Source: Capnocytophaga sp. ARDL2
Lineage (GTDB): Bacteria > Bacteroidota > Bacteroidia > Flavobacteriales > Flavobacteriaceae
DNA length: 64,000 nucleotides
NCBI RefSeq assembly: GCF_041530365.1
Contig: NZ_CP168034.1
Span: 1,860,001-1,924,000, forward strand
Reading direction: 5' to 3'
The translations under genes and the position numbers were made by a program. Of the stretch, positions 45,823 to 55,078 are shown one piece after another. The first letter of the stretch is position 1. Each line of letters begins with the position of its first letter. The notes under the pieces are model-generated. The model had not been told where the DNA came from. It did not search any database and worked only from the letters and a program-made list of their open reading frames with translations.

Positions 45823-47131
45823 TGGGTACTTTTAAAATTCAAGGAGGCATTTCGTTAAAAGGAGAAGTGCAACCTCAAGGAGCTAAAAACGAAGCCTTGC
45901 AAATACTTTGTGCTGTATTACTTACTGATGAAGTGGTAACAATTCACAACATTCCCGATATTATTGACATTAACAAACAAATTGCTTTGTTGGAAAAATT
46001 TGGAGTGAAAGTAAACAAAATTGCCCCAAATAGTTATACCTTTCAAGCAGATAATGTAAACCTTGAATACCTTGAATCTGAATCATTTAAAGAAGAAGGT
46101 AAAGCCTTGAGAGGTTCGATTATGTTGGTTGGTCCTTTACTGGGAAGATTTCATAAGGGGTATATTCCTAAACCTGGTGGGGATAAAATCGGTCGTCGTA
46201 GATTAGATACTCATTTTGAAGGTTTTATAAATTTGGGGGCTACTTTCCGCTATAACAAAGAGGAATATTTCTACGGAGTGGATGCTCCAAATGGTCTAAC
46301 TGGAACTTATATGCTACTCGATGAAGCATCGGTAACTGGTACAGCAAATATCTTAATGAGTGCAGTATTGGCAAAAGGCACTACTACTATCTATAATGCT
46401 GCTTGCGAACCTTATATCCAACAATTGTGTAAAATGCTCAATGCAATGGGAGCAAAAATCACAGGAATCGGTTCCAATTTATTGGTTATAGAAGGGGTTA
46501 AAAAATTAGCTGGATGTACGCATACGATTTTACCTGATATGATCGAAATTGGTTCATGGATTGGTTTGGCTGCGATGACACAAAGTGAAATCACTATAAA
46601 AAATGTAGGTTGGGAACATTTAGGTATCATTCCATCTGCTTTTCAAAAATTGGGAATTACAATCGAAAAAAAAGGAAATGACATTTATATTCCTCCTCAT
46701 ATCAACGGATACGAAATCCAAAACTATATCGACGGCTCTATCTTGACTATGGCAGATGCTCCGTGGCAGGATTAACTCCTGATTTGTTGAGTATCATTTT
46801 GGTAGTGGCAACACAAGCGAGAGGTGAAGTTTTGATTCACCAAAAAATGTTTGAATCTCGATTGTTTTTCGTAGACAAACTTATCGACATGGGTGCAAAA
46901 ATCATTTTATGTGACCCTCACCGAGCGGTTATCATTGGACATGACTTCAAATCACAGTTGAAAGCAACCAAAATGTCATCTCCAGATATCAGAGCAGGTA
47001 TCTCATTGTTGATTGCTGCTCTGTCTGCAAAAGGCGAAAGCACGATTCAAAACATCGAACAAATCGACAGAGGCTACGAACAAATCGACGAAAGATTGCG
47101 TGCTTTAGGTGCTAAAATTGAAAGAGTCTAA
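45822..47131 (+). CDS. murA: UDP-N-acetylglucosamine 1-carboxyvinyltransferase MurA (one-base deletion in this sequence)
   Basis: MurA makes the first committed step of peptidoglycan synthesis, adding enolpyruvate to UDP-GlcNAc. The first part ends [14 protein letters not shown] and a stop at 46775. The next frame resumes [20 protein letters not shown], so one C is missing in the expected TGGCCAGG at about 46765-46768. Correcting it gives 436 residues. Other blocks are [16 protein letters not shown] and [15 protein letters not shown]. The catalytic Cys loop of the Enterobacter enzyme appears here as KPGGDKIG, i.e. with Asp in place of Cys, as in many Bacteroidetes and other fosfomycin-insensitive MurAs. 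An essential gene, so a sequencing error is likely. Confidence 0.93.
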
Positions 47132-47257
47132 TTATTTTTATTATACTGACTTCGCTTTTTCTTGTCACGTAGATTCTTAAATTTTATTTCATTTATCTAT
47201 GCTTTCTTATACTTAAACAACTGATAATGTAAAAATAATACCCTAAACTTTTAATCT

Positions 47258-49639
47258 ATGAAGAAAATAATAATTATATATTTGCTATTTATTAACTTTA
47301 GTTGCTTAGCACAAAAGGCAACTGTTTCAGGAAGAATACTAGAAAATAACAGCAAAGAAGAAATGATGTTTGTTGAAATTTCTCTTTCTTCTTTAGATGA
47401 AAAACAAACAACGCTTCATCTTATTACAGATGAAATGGGACGCTTTACCTTTGAAAATGTTACCTTTGGAAATTATAATCTTACAATAAAATATTTTGGA
47501 TATCAAACAATTACAAAAACATTCAAGTTCAATCTGTTACAACAAGATTTAGGAGACTTTTATCTTTCGACGGATGCAGAAGAATTAAACGAAATTATAA
47601 TCGATGGTAGAAAAGCAGCTTTCTCCTATCAAGTGGATAGAAAAACCATCAATGCGGCGGCTTTTCCAGAGGCTACCAATGCTATAGATTTGCTAACTAA
47701 TGTTCCTTCGCTACAAGTGAGCGTAGATGGGAAAGTTACCTATCGCGAAGGCGGTACGTTTGTGGTGTACATCAACGGAATTATCGCCAAAGATGGACAA
47801 GAACGCCTTCGCACACTTGAGGCTTCGCAAATTGAAAAAATTGACATCATTACCAATCCTTCGGCTAAATATAGTGCTTCGGGTACGGCGGGAATTATCC
47901 GTGTACTGCTGAAAAAGAACAAATTAGAAGGCTATGCTATCAATCTTACTACCGATTTTAATACCTTGGGACACAAGCAATTCAGCTATTCCATTGACAA
48001 AAAAGGTAAAAAAGGTGGGTGGCATACTTCGGGAAGAATAGCCGATTATCATTGGGGCGACTATCATTCGCAGATGGTAAACAATATCTATCACCCAACA
48101 GGACAACGTTTTGAAACCTTGTTAGATACTGATTTCAAATCCAATAATAAGAATACCTTTATTGATTTTGGTTTTAATTATGACCTAACCGACAATGATT
48201 TGATTGATTTTTCAATAAGTTATAACCCTTTTCCTCAAAATGAAAATAAATTTGTAAAATCAAAAACTTCTGAACGGACATTTGATGCGACTAATACTTT
48301 ACTTTCTTCGGAAGATTTTCAATTGAATAGACATTCTCAATTTGGATTTCAAATTTTGGGAGCCAATTTAGAGTATTCACACTTTTTCAACAAAGATAAA
48401 TCTCACTTTTTGAAATTAAATTCAGGATATTCTTTTTTCATTGGGAATAGTAAAGAAATTTATAAAAATGAAATGATAACTTCCTCAGGAACAGAAGTGT
48501 TTGGAAAAAAGCAATTTGAGAAAAACGAGATATTTAGCTCGACAACTTTGGAGTACGAATTGCCTTTGACTGATACTACAAGCATCGAGGCTGGTGGCGA
48601 AATCGAAACTGACCACATTCCTGAAATTACTACCGAAAGTGGTTATTTCAATGGTGATGATATTGTACGAACTTCCGAATATGTATCTAATAATCAACTC
48701 ATTAACTACAAACAAAATATTTATTCGGGTTATTTTACTTTCAAAAGTTCATTTGGCAAATTTGAGTATAAACTTGGGCTTCGTGCAGAACATACGGCAC
48801 GGAATATATCCTATTCATTTGAAAATCAAAACAATGAAAGACAAAAAGACCATTTCAAGACAAACTTTACGGATTGGTTTCCATCGGTGCATTTGTTGTA
48901 TAGTTTTTCAGAAGATAGCCAAATTAGTTGGAATTACAGCCGTCGCATTCAGCGTCCAGAATATTGGCGATTAGTTCCTGCCTTTGTTTGGGATGACAAA
49001 TATACGTTTTCAACGGGAAATAGCCGTCTTTTGCCAAGTTATACTGATTCATATGAGTTGGCTTACAAGCGTTCATGGGGAAGAGATTATGTTTCGTTAG
49101 AGGTTTTTGCTCGTAATCAACGCGATATAATGAGTACTTTTGCAACCGTTTTTCACGATAATACATTGTTATTTACTCCAAAAAATGTAGGTTCGGCTTG
49201 GGCGATAGGTTCGGAATTGATGGCAGGTATGGATATTTTCAATTGGTGGAATGTAAATACTTCGTTCACAAGTTTTTATTACGATCAAGACCTTTCGGTA
49301 GATGGCAAACCGCATCGTTATAAACAATGGCGATACAATGCAAAAATGAATAATACGTTCAAACTTCCTCGTAACTTTTCGTTTCGACTCAATGCTGGAT
49401 ACCAATCGCCTACGATAGGCTTGCAAAAGGAAATAAACGGAATTTTCGTAGCTAATGCCTCGCTTACCAAAAGTTGGCAAAAAAATCGTTGGAGTTTGAG
49501 TGTTTTCGGCTCGAATATTTTTGATTCCAACCGCTACACGCAAATCAACACAGGCGAGAATTTCTTCATAAATACCAAAATAGCGAATCGTCCGTACGTA
49601 GGATTTACATTGAAATATCAGTTTAATAATCAGAAGTAG
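47258..49639 (+). CDS. TonB-dependent outer membrane receptor with carboxypeptidase-regulatory domain
   Basis: A 793-residue outer membrane protein. Signal peptide 1-18 (IIIYLLFINFSCLAQ) is followed by a carboxypeptidase D-like regulatory beta-sandwich (about 20-105, SGRILENNSKEEMMFVEISL, FGNYNLTIKYFGYQT). A plug domain covers about 115-230 (LLTNVPSLQVSVDGKVTYRE, NPSAKYSASGTAGIIRVLLK) and a 22-strand-type barrel follows (SWNYSRRIQRPEYWRLVPAF, SYELAYKRSWGRDYVSLEVF), ending in an aromatic strand. It lacks a SusD partner, so it is not a typical Sus pair. Substrate unknown; iron complexes or peptides are possible. Confidence 0.92.
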   Translation: MKKIIIIYLLFINFSCLAQKATVSGRILENNSKEEMMFVEISLSSLDEKQTTLHLITDEMGRFTFENVTFGNYNLTIKYFGYQTITKTFKFNLLQQDLGDFYLSTDAEELNEIIIDGRKAAFSYQVDRKTINAAAFPEATNAIDLLTNVPSLQVSVDGKVTYREGGTFVVYINGIIAKDGQERLRTLEASQIEKIDIITNPSAKYSASGTAGIIRVLLKKNKLEGYAINLTTDFNTLGHKQFSYSIDKKGKKGGWHTSGRIADYHWGDYHSQMVNNIYHPTGQRFETLLDTDFKSNNKNTFIDFGFNYDLTDNDLIDFSISYNPFPQNENKFVKSKTSERTFDATNTLLSSEDFQLNRHSQFGFQILGANLEYSHFFNKDKSHFLKLNSGYSFFIGNSKEIYKNEMITSSGTEVFGKKQFEKNEIFSSTTLEYELPLTDTTSIEAGGEIETDHIPEITTESGYFNGDDIVRTSEYVSNNQLINYKQNIYSGYFTFKSSFGKFEYKLGLRAEHTARNISYSFENQNNERQKDHFKTNFTDWFPSVHLLYSFSEDSQISWNYSRRIQRPEYWRLVPAFVWDDKYTFSTGNSRLLPSYTDSYELAYKRSWGRDYVSLEVFARNQRDIMSTFATVFHDNTLLFTPKNVGSAWAIGSELMAGMDIFNWWNVNTSFTSFYYDQDLSVDGKPHRYKQWRYNAKMNNTFKLPRNFSFRLNAGYQSPTIGLQKEINGIFVANASLTKSWQKNRWSLSVFGSNIFDSNRYTQINTGENFFINTKIANRPYVGFTLKYQFNNQK

Positions 49640-49672
49640 AATTGCTTACGTATTCCAAAAACAATATTTTAA

Positions 49673-49711
49673 TTTTTTGCCTTTACCTAAAACTTAGGTA
49701 AAGGCAAAAAA
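49673..49711 (+). terminator. Terminator of the TonB-dependent receptor gene
   Basis: Perfect 18-bp arms (core TTGCCTTTACCTAA and its complement) with an AAC loop and A/T runs on both sides. It lies between the receptor (stop 49639) and the convergent broken gene (stop 49754). Confidence 0.9.
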
Positions 49712-49753
49712 TATTTAACATTAACTTTATTTATCAATAAAAAGAAAGAAATC

Positions 49754-50744
49754 CTATACTTCTTCCCCATTTTCGTCTAAGTTTTCGGGATAAATGACCT
49801 TTCCAGTACCTGTTTTGATGGCATATTCGGTAAGCCATATATCAATCAGATTGAAGTGTTGTCTTGCCGCGTCATACGTATGGGTATCGTTGTAGCTCAC
49901 CTCGTACGGCTCAAATTCGTAGCCGTTGCCATCTTGAGTGTAAAGCCTGATTTTGTCTTCCGATTGGTCGTATTCAAAATGATAAAATGAAGGTTGCCAT
50001 ACGCCGTTTGGGTCGTATTTTCCTTTACCATTGAGAGTTAAACGCGAACAGTTGTCGGCTGTTTCAGGACGGACTTGCAAACTATAATCGCCAAAATACA
50101 GAATAGAATTCTCATTTAGGTATTCGCTGGCGTATTTTTTTACCAAAGGACGCTCAAAAACCGCTTTGTATTTTTCAAGGGTAACATCTTGCAAATACAA
50201 CTTGCGATAATGCACAATTTTTGAATATTCCCACATCAAATACTCCCACTGATGACGGAAAAACTCGTACGCATCAGGGAAATCTTCGGGGGTAACATAA
50301 TATCAATCTTCTTCATTTATCCTACGAAATTGCACCGCAAAATCGCTTTCGTTATCGGCAACTATCGCAAAATCTTGATTTTGTTGAAAATACACTGCCC
50401 ATATATCTTCGTTTATCGATTTATGAATGCGGACAAAAATATGATCACGCCAGTATTCCAATCGTATTTTTTCATCGTCAATAACATTTGCCATAAGTGG
50501 AAAATAATCCGTATTGGCAAAACGTTTGAGATTTTCTAAAGAAATTTCTTTATTAGGAAACAAAAATGGTATCTGCTCCCATTGTTCCATTTCTTCAACC
50601 AAATCCATAGAATATCTGCCATAATTTGGCATATCTGGATAATCGCTGTCTTCGTAAACGCAATCCTCTGGTATCAAATGTTTTACATCTTGGTAATATT
50701 TTTCTTCAAATTGTGCATAATATATTGATTGTTAATTTATTCAT
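49754..50744 (-). pseudogene. Broken hypothetical gene with in-frame stop and damaged start
   Basis: A single minus-strand frame runs for about 320 residues but is cut by a TGA at 50305-50303 (FRRINEED, stop, YYVTPEDFPDAYEFFRHQW). The halves are otherwise in phase. At the 5' end the natural ATG (50744, MNKLTINIL) is out of phase with the coding frame, which reads YYAQFEEKYYQDVKHLIPED and lacks a start. The protein would be soluble, acidic and rich in aromatic residues, without signal peptide. I do not recognise a family. The TGA could be a Trp codon mutated by one base. Non-functional unless read through. Confidence 0.6.
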
Positions 50745-50805
50745 TTTAATATTGGCAAATTACGATTTACTTCATCGGTTTGGCATTGACTCTGTGCCGT
50801 TATGA

Positions 50806-52074
50806 TTATTTTATTTTTTTATACGAAAAAATCAATTCGCAACTTTTAACTTCCTTATTATCAACAAATCGAAAACATCGGACAGAAGCTGGTGTTTTTT
50901 TAGATTCTCCAAAATCCCATTCTCGGAAAATGTCTGCTTGAAACACTTCCGACTTCAGAAAATCGTGATAGGTATACACCACGCGTTCTAACGGAAAAAT
51001 CTCGAGATCATAAGAAACTTGAGACACATCAAACTGAAGCAAATCGCCTTCTGAATCGTATTGATAATTGAACAACTGATATCCCTCTTCTCCATAATTA
51101 TGTATCTTTTTTGTAATTATATTTTTGCCTTCATAGTATATATATTCCTCAGTAAGATAGCTCCAATCTTGGGTTTCTGGATTCCATTGGTACATTTCGG
51201 AATAAATAACCCGATTATCATCGTCAAGTTTCTCTCTCAGAGCCTGTTGCGGAATAATTTTTTGAGATGTTTCGTTCCAAACAAAAACTGAATCGAGCTG
51301 AACACCTTCTTTTTTGTCGGTAAAATGTGTTTTTTTGCCTTGTATTTGCCATTTGTTATTTTCCCACTTATAGTCCTCAATGATTTTTCCATTTTCAGAA
51401 GTTGTATGTACATATCGGACTTGGTTCACCCATTTTTTGGCAGTTTTATCCCAACTTGAATAGGTATCTTGATGAGTTTTCGGACTGATATAGTGCGTTT
51501 CTTTTCTCTCGGTATAGTGCATTTTTTGAGTTTCGGCATCATAATTTTGGGCAATGTACTTGACCTCTCTGCCTTTTTTGTCTGCATAAATGGTGGAAAC
51601 ATACACTTTTTTCCATTTTCCGTTATATAAATGATGGGTTGTGATAATGGTTTTCCTTTTGGTGCGTTTTTCCGTTACGGTTACGCCACCTTCTTCTTGA
51701 TTTTCGTGTAAAGAAATATGTCCACTTCGGTGGTTTTCAGGGTCATTAAACGATTTTTGTCTAACAATCCAATCGCCAGTCAAACTATCCCATTCGCTTT
51801 CAATTCCCGAGCGGAACACGCCATCGAAGGTATATTCTCGTATATTTTTAATTTGTGTTTCATTGTCGATAATATTTCCTTTATGATGCTGAACGGAGGT
51901 TTCGATGATTCGTTTGTTTTGATAATCATACGCAAAATTTGACTTCTGCACATACGTAGTATCGTTTGTTTCTATATTGAAATAAGTCGATTTTGCTTCC
52001 AAAGGCTCATATTTATATTGTGCCGAAGCCAATAGACAGCTAAAAAGACCACATAGTACAACTGCTTTTTTCAT
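50806..52074 (-). CDS. Secreted hypothetical protein with repeated aromatic beta-strands
   Basis: From ATG 52074 this is 422 residues with a signal peptide (MKKAVVLCGLFSCLLASAQ). An upstream in-frame start at 52104 is less likely. The body is a series of short strands with repeating W/Y patterns (WDSLTGDWIVRQKSFND, WDKTAKKWVNQVRYVHTT, WENNKWQIQGKKTHFTD, WNETSQKIIPQQ, WNPETQDWSYLTEEYIYYEG), roughly every 35-45 residues, suggesting a solenoid or beta-propeller-like repeat. No Por-type secretion tail is seen. Function unknown. The broken gene downstream is on the same strand. Confidence 0.75.
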   Translation of the reverse strand: MKKAVVLCGLFSCLLASAQYKYEPLEAKSTYFNIETNDTTYVQKSNFAYDYQNKRIIETSVQHHKGNIIDNETQIKNIREYTFDGVFRSGIESEWDSLTGDWIVRQKSFNDPENHRSGHISLHENQEEGGVTVTEKRTKRKTIITTHHLYNGKWKKVYVSTIYADKKGREVKYIAQNYDAETQKMHYTERKETHYISPKTHQDTYSSWDKTAKKWVNQVRYVHTTSENGKIIEDYKWENNKWQIQGKKTHFTDKKEGVQLDSVFVWNETSQKIIPQQALREKLDDDNRVIYSEMYQWNPETQDWSYLTEEYIYYEGKNIITKKIHNYGEEGYQLFNYQYDSEGDLLQFDVSQVSYDLEIFPLERVVYTYHDFLKSEVFQADIFREWDFGESKKTPASVRCFRFVDNKEVKSCELIFSYKKIK

Positions 52075-52104
52075 TGTATTGATTTTAAAGATATTCTGAT
52101 GCAA

Positions 52105-52544
52105 ACATCGGAAAAATACAGCAATAAAGCCTCAAAAAAAGCGTTACAAAATATCTACATACAGTCAAAAAATGTATACAAAGTGTATATATACGCCCAG
52201 TTTTTCGGCGTTGAACCGCAAAAAATGGCGTTTATTTGGTTTCGGTCATTTCTCTGAAGAGCGTCTCTAAATTTTTGTTTTTCTGACGAAGCTGTAATAT
52301 TTTGATTTGATTTTTTCGCACCTTTAGAAAAGATATAAACACTTAAAAATCATATAAATATTTTAATATATTTAAAACAAGTAAACTCCGAAATATGGCA
52401 AAAATGCTGAAAATTGAAGAATTATTTTTAAACTACAAAATTAGTTTCGTAGAGCATATAAGTTTTGATGTATTTAATACTAAATATTTTTTTTCCCTAA
52501 AAATGAACATTTTACAAATGTACCTCGTGAAAGAGTATAAAACT
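52105..52544. other. Long intergenic stretch without a convincing gene
   Basis: About 440 bases between ettA's terminator and the secreted hypothetical gene. Minus-strand positions about 52240-52330 read a short coding-like stretch, RKNQIKILQLRQKNKNLETL and FREMTETK then stop, with no good start; it may be the end of a lost gene. A 67-codon plus-strand frame (52395-52601) runs into ettA and the hairpin and looks accidental. Nothing else recognised. Confidence 0.4.
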
Positions 52545-52569
52545 AAAGCCCATCAAATTGATGGGCTTT
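52545..52569. terminator. Hairpin after ettA
   Basis: Perfect 12-bp arms AAAGCCCATCAA/TTGATGGGCTTT directly after the ettA stop (52576). The T run is stronger on the plus strand than on the minus strand, so efficiency for ettA is uncertain. Confidence 0.65.
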
Positions 52570-52575
52570 TTGATT

Positions 52576-54264
52576 TTATCTCACTAATTTTTTGTATTTA
52601 ATTCTCGTTGGAGCAACATCTCCCAAGCGTTTTTTGCGGTTTTCTTCGTATTCTGAGAACGAACCTTCAAAGAAATATACCTGCGAATCTCCCTCAAATG
52701 CCAAGATATGCGTACAAACTCTATCCAAGAACCAACGGTCGTGGGAAATAATCACGGCACAACCTGCAAAGTTTTCCAAACCTTCTTCCAAGGCTCTCAG
52801 AGTATTAATGTCCAAATCGTTGGTAGGCTCATCGAGTAACAATACATTTCCTTCTTCCTTCAAGGTCATTGCCAAGTGCAAACGGTTGCGTTCACCACCC
52901 GATAAAGTTGCAACTTTTTTGTTTTGGTCGCTACCACCAAAGTTAAATCTCGATAGATAAGCTCTTGCGTTTACCTGTCTTCCGCCCATCATAATCAACT
53001 CTTGACCATCAGCAAAGTTTTCGTAAATTGATTTTTCAGGGTCGATGTTTTTATGCGTTTGATCTACATAGGCGATTTTTACAGTATTACCTACCAAAAA
53101 TTCACCAGCATCTGGAGTTTGCTCGCCCATAATCATACGGAAAATAGTAGATTTACCCGCTCCATTTGGTCCAATAATTCCTACGATTCCCGCTTGTGGA
53201 AGGGTGAAATTCAAATTGTCGTACAACAATTTATCTCCAAAAGATTTGGCAACACCTTTAGCTTCGATAACATTGGTTCCCAATCGAGGTCCATTGGGAA
53301 TGTAGATTTCCAATTTTTCCTCCAATTGTTTTTGGTCTTCGTTCAACAATCGGTCGTAATTTTGCAAACGAGCTTTTTGTTTTGTCTGACGACCTTTCGC
53401 ACCTTGACGCACCCATTCCAACTCGCGTTCCAATGTTTTTCTGCGTTTTGATGCTGTTTTTTCTTCTTGTTCTAAGCGTTTTGCTTTTTGGTCAAGCCAT
53501 GAAGAATAATTTCCTTTCCACGGAATACCTTCTCCACGGTCTAATTCCAATATCCATCCTGCCACATTGTCCAAAAAATAACGGTCGTGGGTTACAGCTA
53601 TAATTGTTCCTTTGTATTGTTGTAAATGTTGCTCTAACCAGTGTACTGATTCTGCGTCTAAGTGGTTGGTAGGCTCGTCTAAAAGCAAAACATCAGGCTC
53701 TTGCAACAACAAACGACACAATGACACACGACGACGCTCACCACCCGAAAGCACAGAAATAGGCGTATTAGGTTCTGGACAACGCAAGGCATCCATGGCA
53801 ACTTCCAATTTATTGTCGAGTTCCCATCCACCAGCCGCATCAATTTTGTCTTGCAATTCAGCTTGTTTGTCCATTAATTTTTGCATTTTGTCGGCATCTT
53901 CATACACTTCTGGCAATCCAAACATATCGTTAATTTTGTTGAATTCGTCCAAAGTAGCCACAATATCTGCCATACCTTCACGCACCACCTCAATTACGGT
54001 TTTATTTTCATCAAGTTGAGGTTCTTGTTCCAAATACCCTACGGTATATCCAGGAGCAAATACCACATCACCTTGGTAGTTTTTGTCCACACCTGCTATG
54101 ATTTTCAACAACGAAGATTTACCCGAACCATTCAAGCCTAAAATACCAATTTTGGCACCGTAGAAAAAGCTCAAATAAATGTCTTTTAACACTGTTTTGT
54201 TGGTCGAAGAGTAGGTTTTACTCACTTTCGACATCGAAAAAATTACTTTTTTATCGTCTGACAT
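52576..54264 (-). CDS. ettA: Energy-dependent translational throttle ATPase (ABC-F)
   Basis: EttA is a cytoplasmic ABC-F ATPase that binds the ribosomal E site and gates the first peptide bond according to ATP/ADP level. Two ATPase domains: Walker A GILGLNGSGKSSLLK and IIGPNGAGKSTIFRM; signatures SGGERRRVSLC and SGGERNRLHLA; Walker B LLLDEPTNHLD and LLLDEPTNDLD. The linker and arm (KAKRLEQEEKTASKRRKTLE, RQGAKGRQTKQKARLQNYD) fit EttA. 562 residues, usual length. It follows mrpG by 34 bases on the same strand and may share the Mrp transcript. Confidence 0.93.
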   Translation of the reverse strand: MSDDKKVIFSMSKVSKTYSSTNKTVLKDIYLSFFYGAKIGILGLNGSGKSSLLKIIAGVDKNYQGDVVFAPGYTVGYLEQEPQLDENKTVIEVVREGMADIVATLDEFNKINDMFGLPEVYEDADKMQKLMDKQAELQDKIDAAGGWELDNKLEVAMDALRCPEPNTPISVLSGGERRRVSLCRLLLQEPDVLLLDEPTNHLDAESVHWLEQHLQQYKGTIIAVTHDRYFLDNVAGWILELDRGEGIPWKGNYSSWLDQKAKRLEQEEKTASKRRKTLERELEWVRQGAKGRQTKQKARLQNYDRLLNEDQKQLEEKLEIYIPNGPRLGTNVIEAKGVAKSFGDKLLYDNLNFTLPQAGIVGIIGPNGAGKSTIFRMIMGEQTPDAGEFLVGNTVKIAYVDQTHKNIDPEKSIYENFADGQELIMMGGRQVNARAYLSRFNFGGSDQNKKVATLSGGERNRLHLAMTLKEEGNVLLLDEPTNDLDINTLRALEEGLENFAGCAVIISHDRWFLDRVCTHILAFEGDSQVYFFEGSFSEYEENRKKRLGDVAPTRIKYKKLVR

Positions 54265-54298
54265 AATGTTTTTATGTTGGTTTATATTTTATTTTTAA

Positions 54299-54676
54299 TT
54301 AATTTATTTTTTTCTCCTCCTCTTCTTGATCTTTTACCGTTGTACAGAAACTATCTTCATCTTTGTTCATTTCGTCGATAATTGTATTTTTCCATAATTT
54401 AGTTCCATTGATATATGCTACTTTTCCTATCAAATATCCAGAAACAGGTGAGGTAATAAACAAGAAAAAGATAATCGCGATGGTTTTTGTAGTAACAGAA
54501 AACTCTGAAAAATACATCGCTACTGCCATCAGAATACAACCAATACCCAAAGTAGCTGCTTTGATGGTGACAGACAAACGAGAATAAAAATCAGGCATTT
54601 TTAGTATGCCAAAAGCGGCTACCAAAATAAAAATTGCACCGATTGTACTCAATATCATAATAAGAATATCAGTCAT
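54299..54676 (-). CDS. mrpG: Na+/H+ antiporter subunit G (MrpG)
   Basis: A small membrane subunit of the seven-part Mrp cation/proton antiporter. The 125 residues show three helices and the family core GAIFILVAAFGILKMPDFYSRL and FLFITSPVSGYLIGKVAY. The C-terminal tail is very acidic (KDQEEEEKKIN), an extension beyond the usual length. It overlaps mrpF by 8 bases, as usual for this operon. Confidence 0.93.
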   Translation of the reverse strand: MTDILIMILSTIGAIFILVAAFGILKMPDFYSRLSVTIKAATLGIGCILMAVAMYFSEFSVTTKTIAIIFFLFITSPVSGYLIGKVAYINGTKLWKNTIIDEMNKDEDSFCTTVKDQEEEEKKIN

Positions 54677-54946
54677 TTTTTTTACTTCTATAAAGGTAAT
54701 ACGAAAAAGCTACGGTACTCAAAAAGGCAATCAATGCCAAAATCATAGCCACATCCAAAAAATTATTATTGTTGGTTATCATACAAAATATACCGATAAA
54801 GCCAACACCTGCTGTAATAATCAAATCCAAGGCTATTACACGATCTACTATTTGAGGGCACCTTTGAAAAAGCGAATCAAAATTACGAGTATCGCTAGGC
54901 TCAACAAAGGCATGATTACATAGGTTAAATATTGTTCTACTGTCAT
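54669..54946 (-). CDS. mrpF: Na+/H+ antiporter subunit F (MrpF), two-base insertion in this sequence
   Basis: A small Mrp subunit. From ATG 54946 (MTVEQYLTYVIMPLLSLAIL) translation reaches RFFKG and then leaves frame. Two extra bases (GC at about 54858-54859 on the plus strand) stand where GGT CCT is expected. Removing them continues PQIVDRVIALDLIITAGVGF and YYLYRSKKND, for 91 residues, the normal size. The alternative 118-residue reading from 55025 has an unrelated N terminus and should be ignored. Sequencing error likely. Confidence 0.88.
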
Positions 54947-55078
54947 AATTCATCTTATAATTTGAAAATGGGATGATTTGGAAATTTGGAAATAAATTAA
55001 AATAATTTTCAAATTCCTGTTCCACCTAATGCTGGATCAAAATTTCTGTCTCATCTAATACAGAATTCAAATTCCACT

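Noticed and set aside
46763..47131. A separate 122-residue MurA-like protein
   Set aside because: It is the C-terminal part of murA, separated by a one-base deletion.
47727..49543. Several 60-126-codon frames on both strands
   Set aside because: Shadows of the TonB-dependent receptor gene.
52395..52601. A 67-codon plus-strand gene beside ettA
   Set aside because: Runs through the terminator hairpin into the ettA 3' end, with no recognisable sequence or promoter.
54669..55025. A 118-residue MrpF starting at 55025
   Set aside because: The first about 58 residues are an out-of-frame reading of the true MrpF N terminus and leader; the correct start is 54946.
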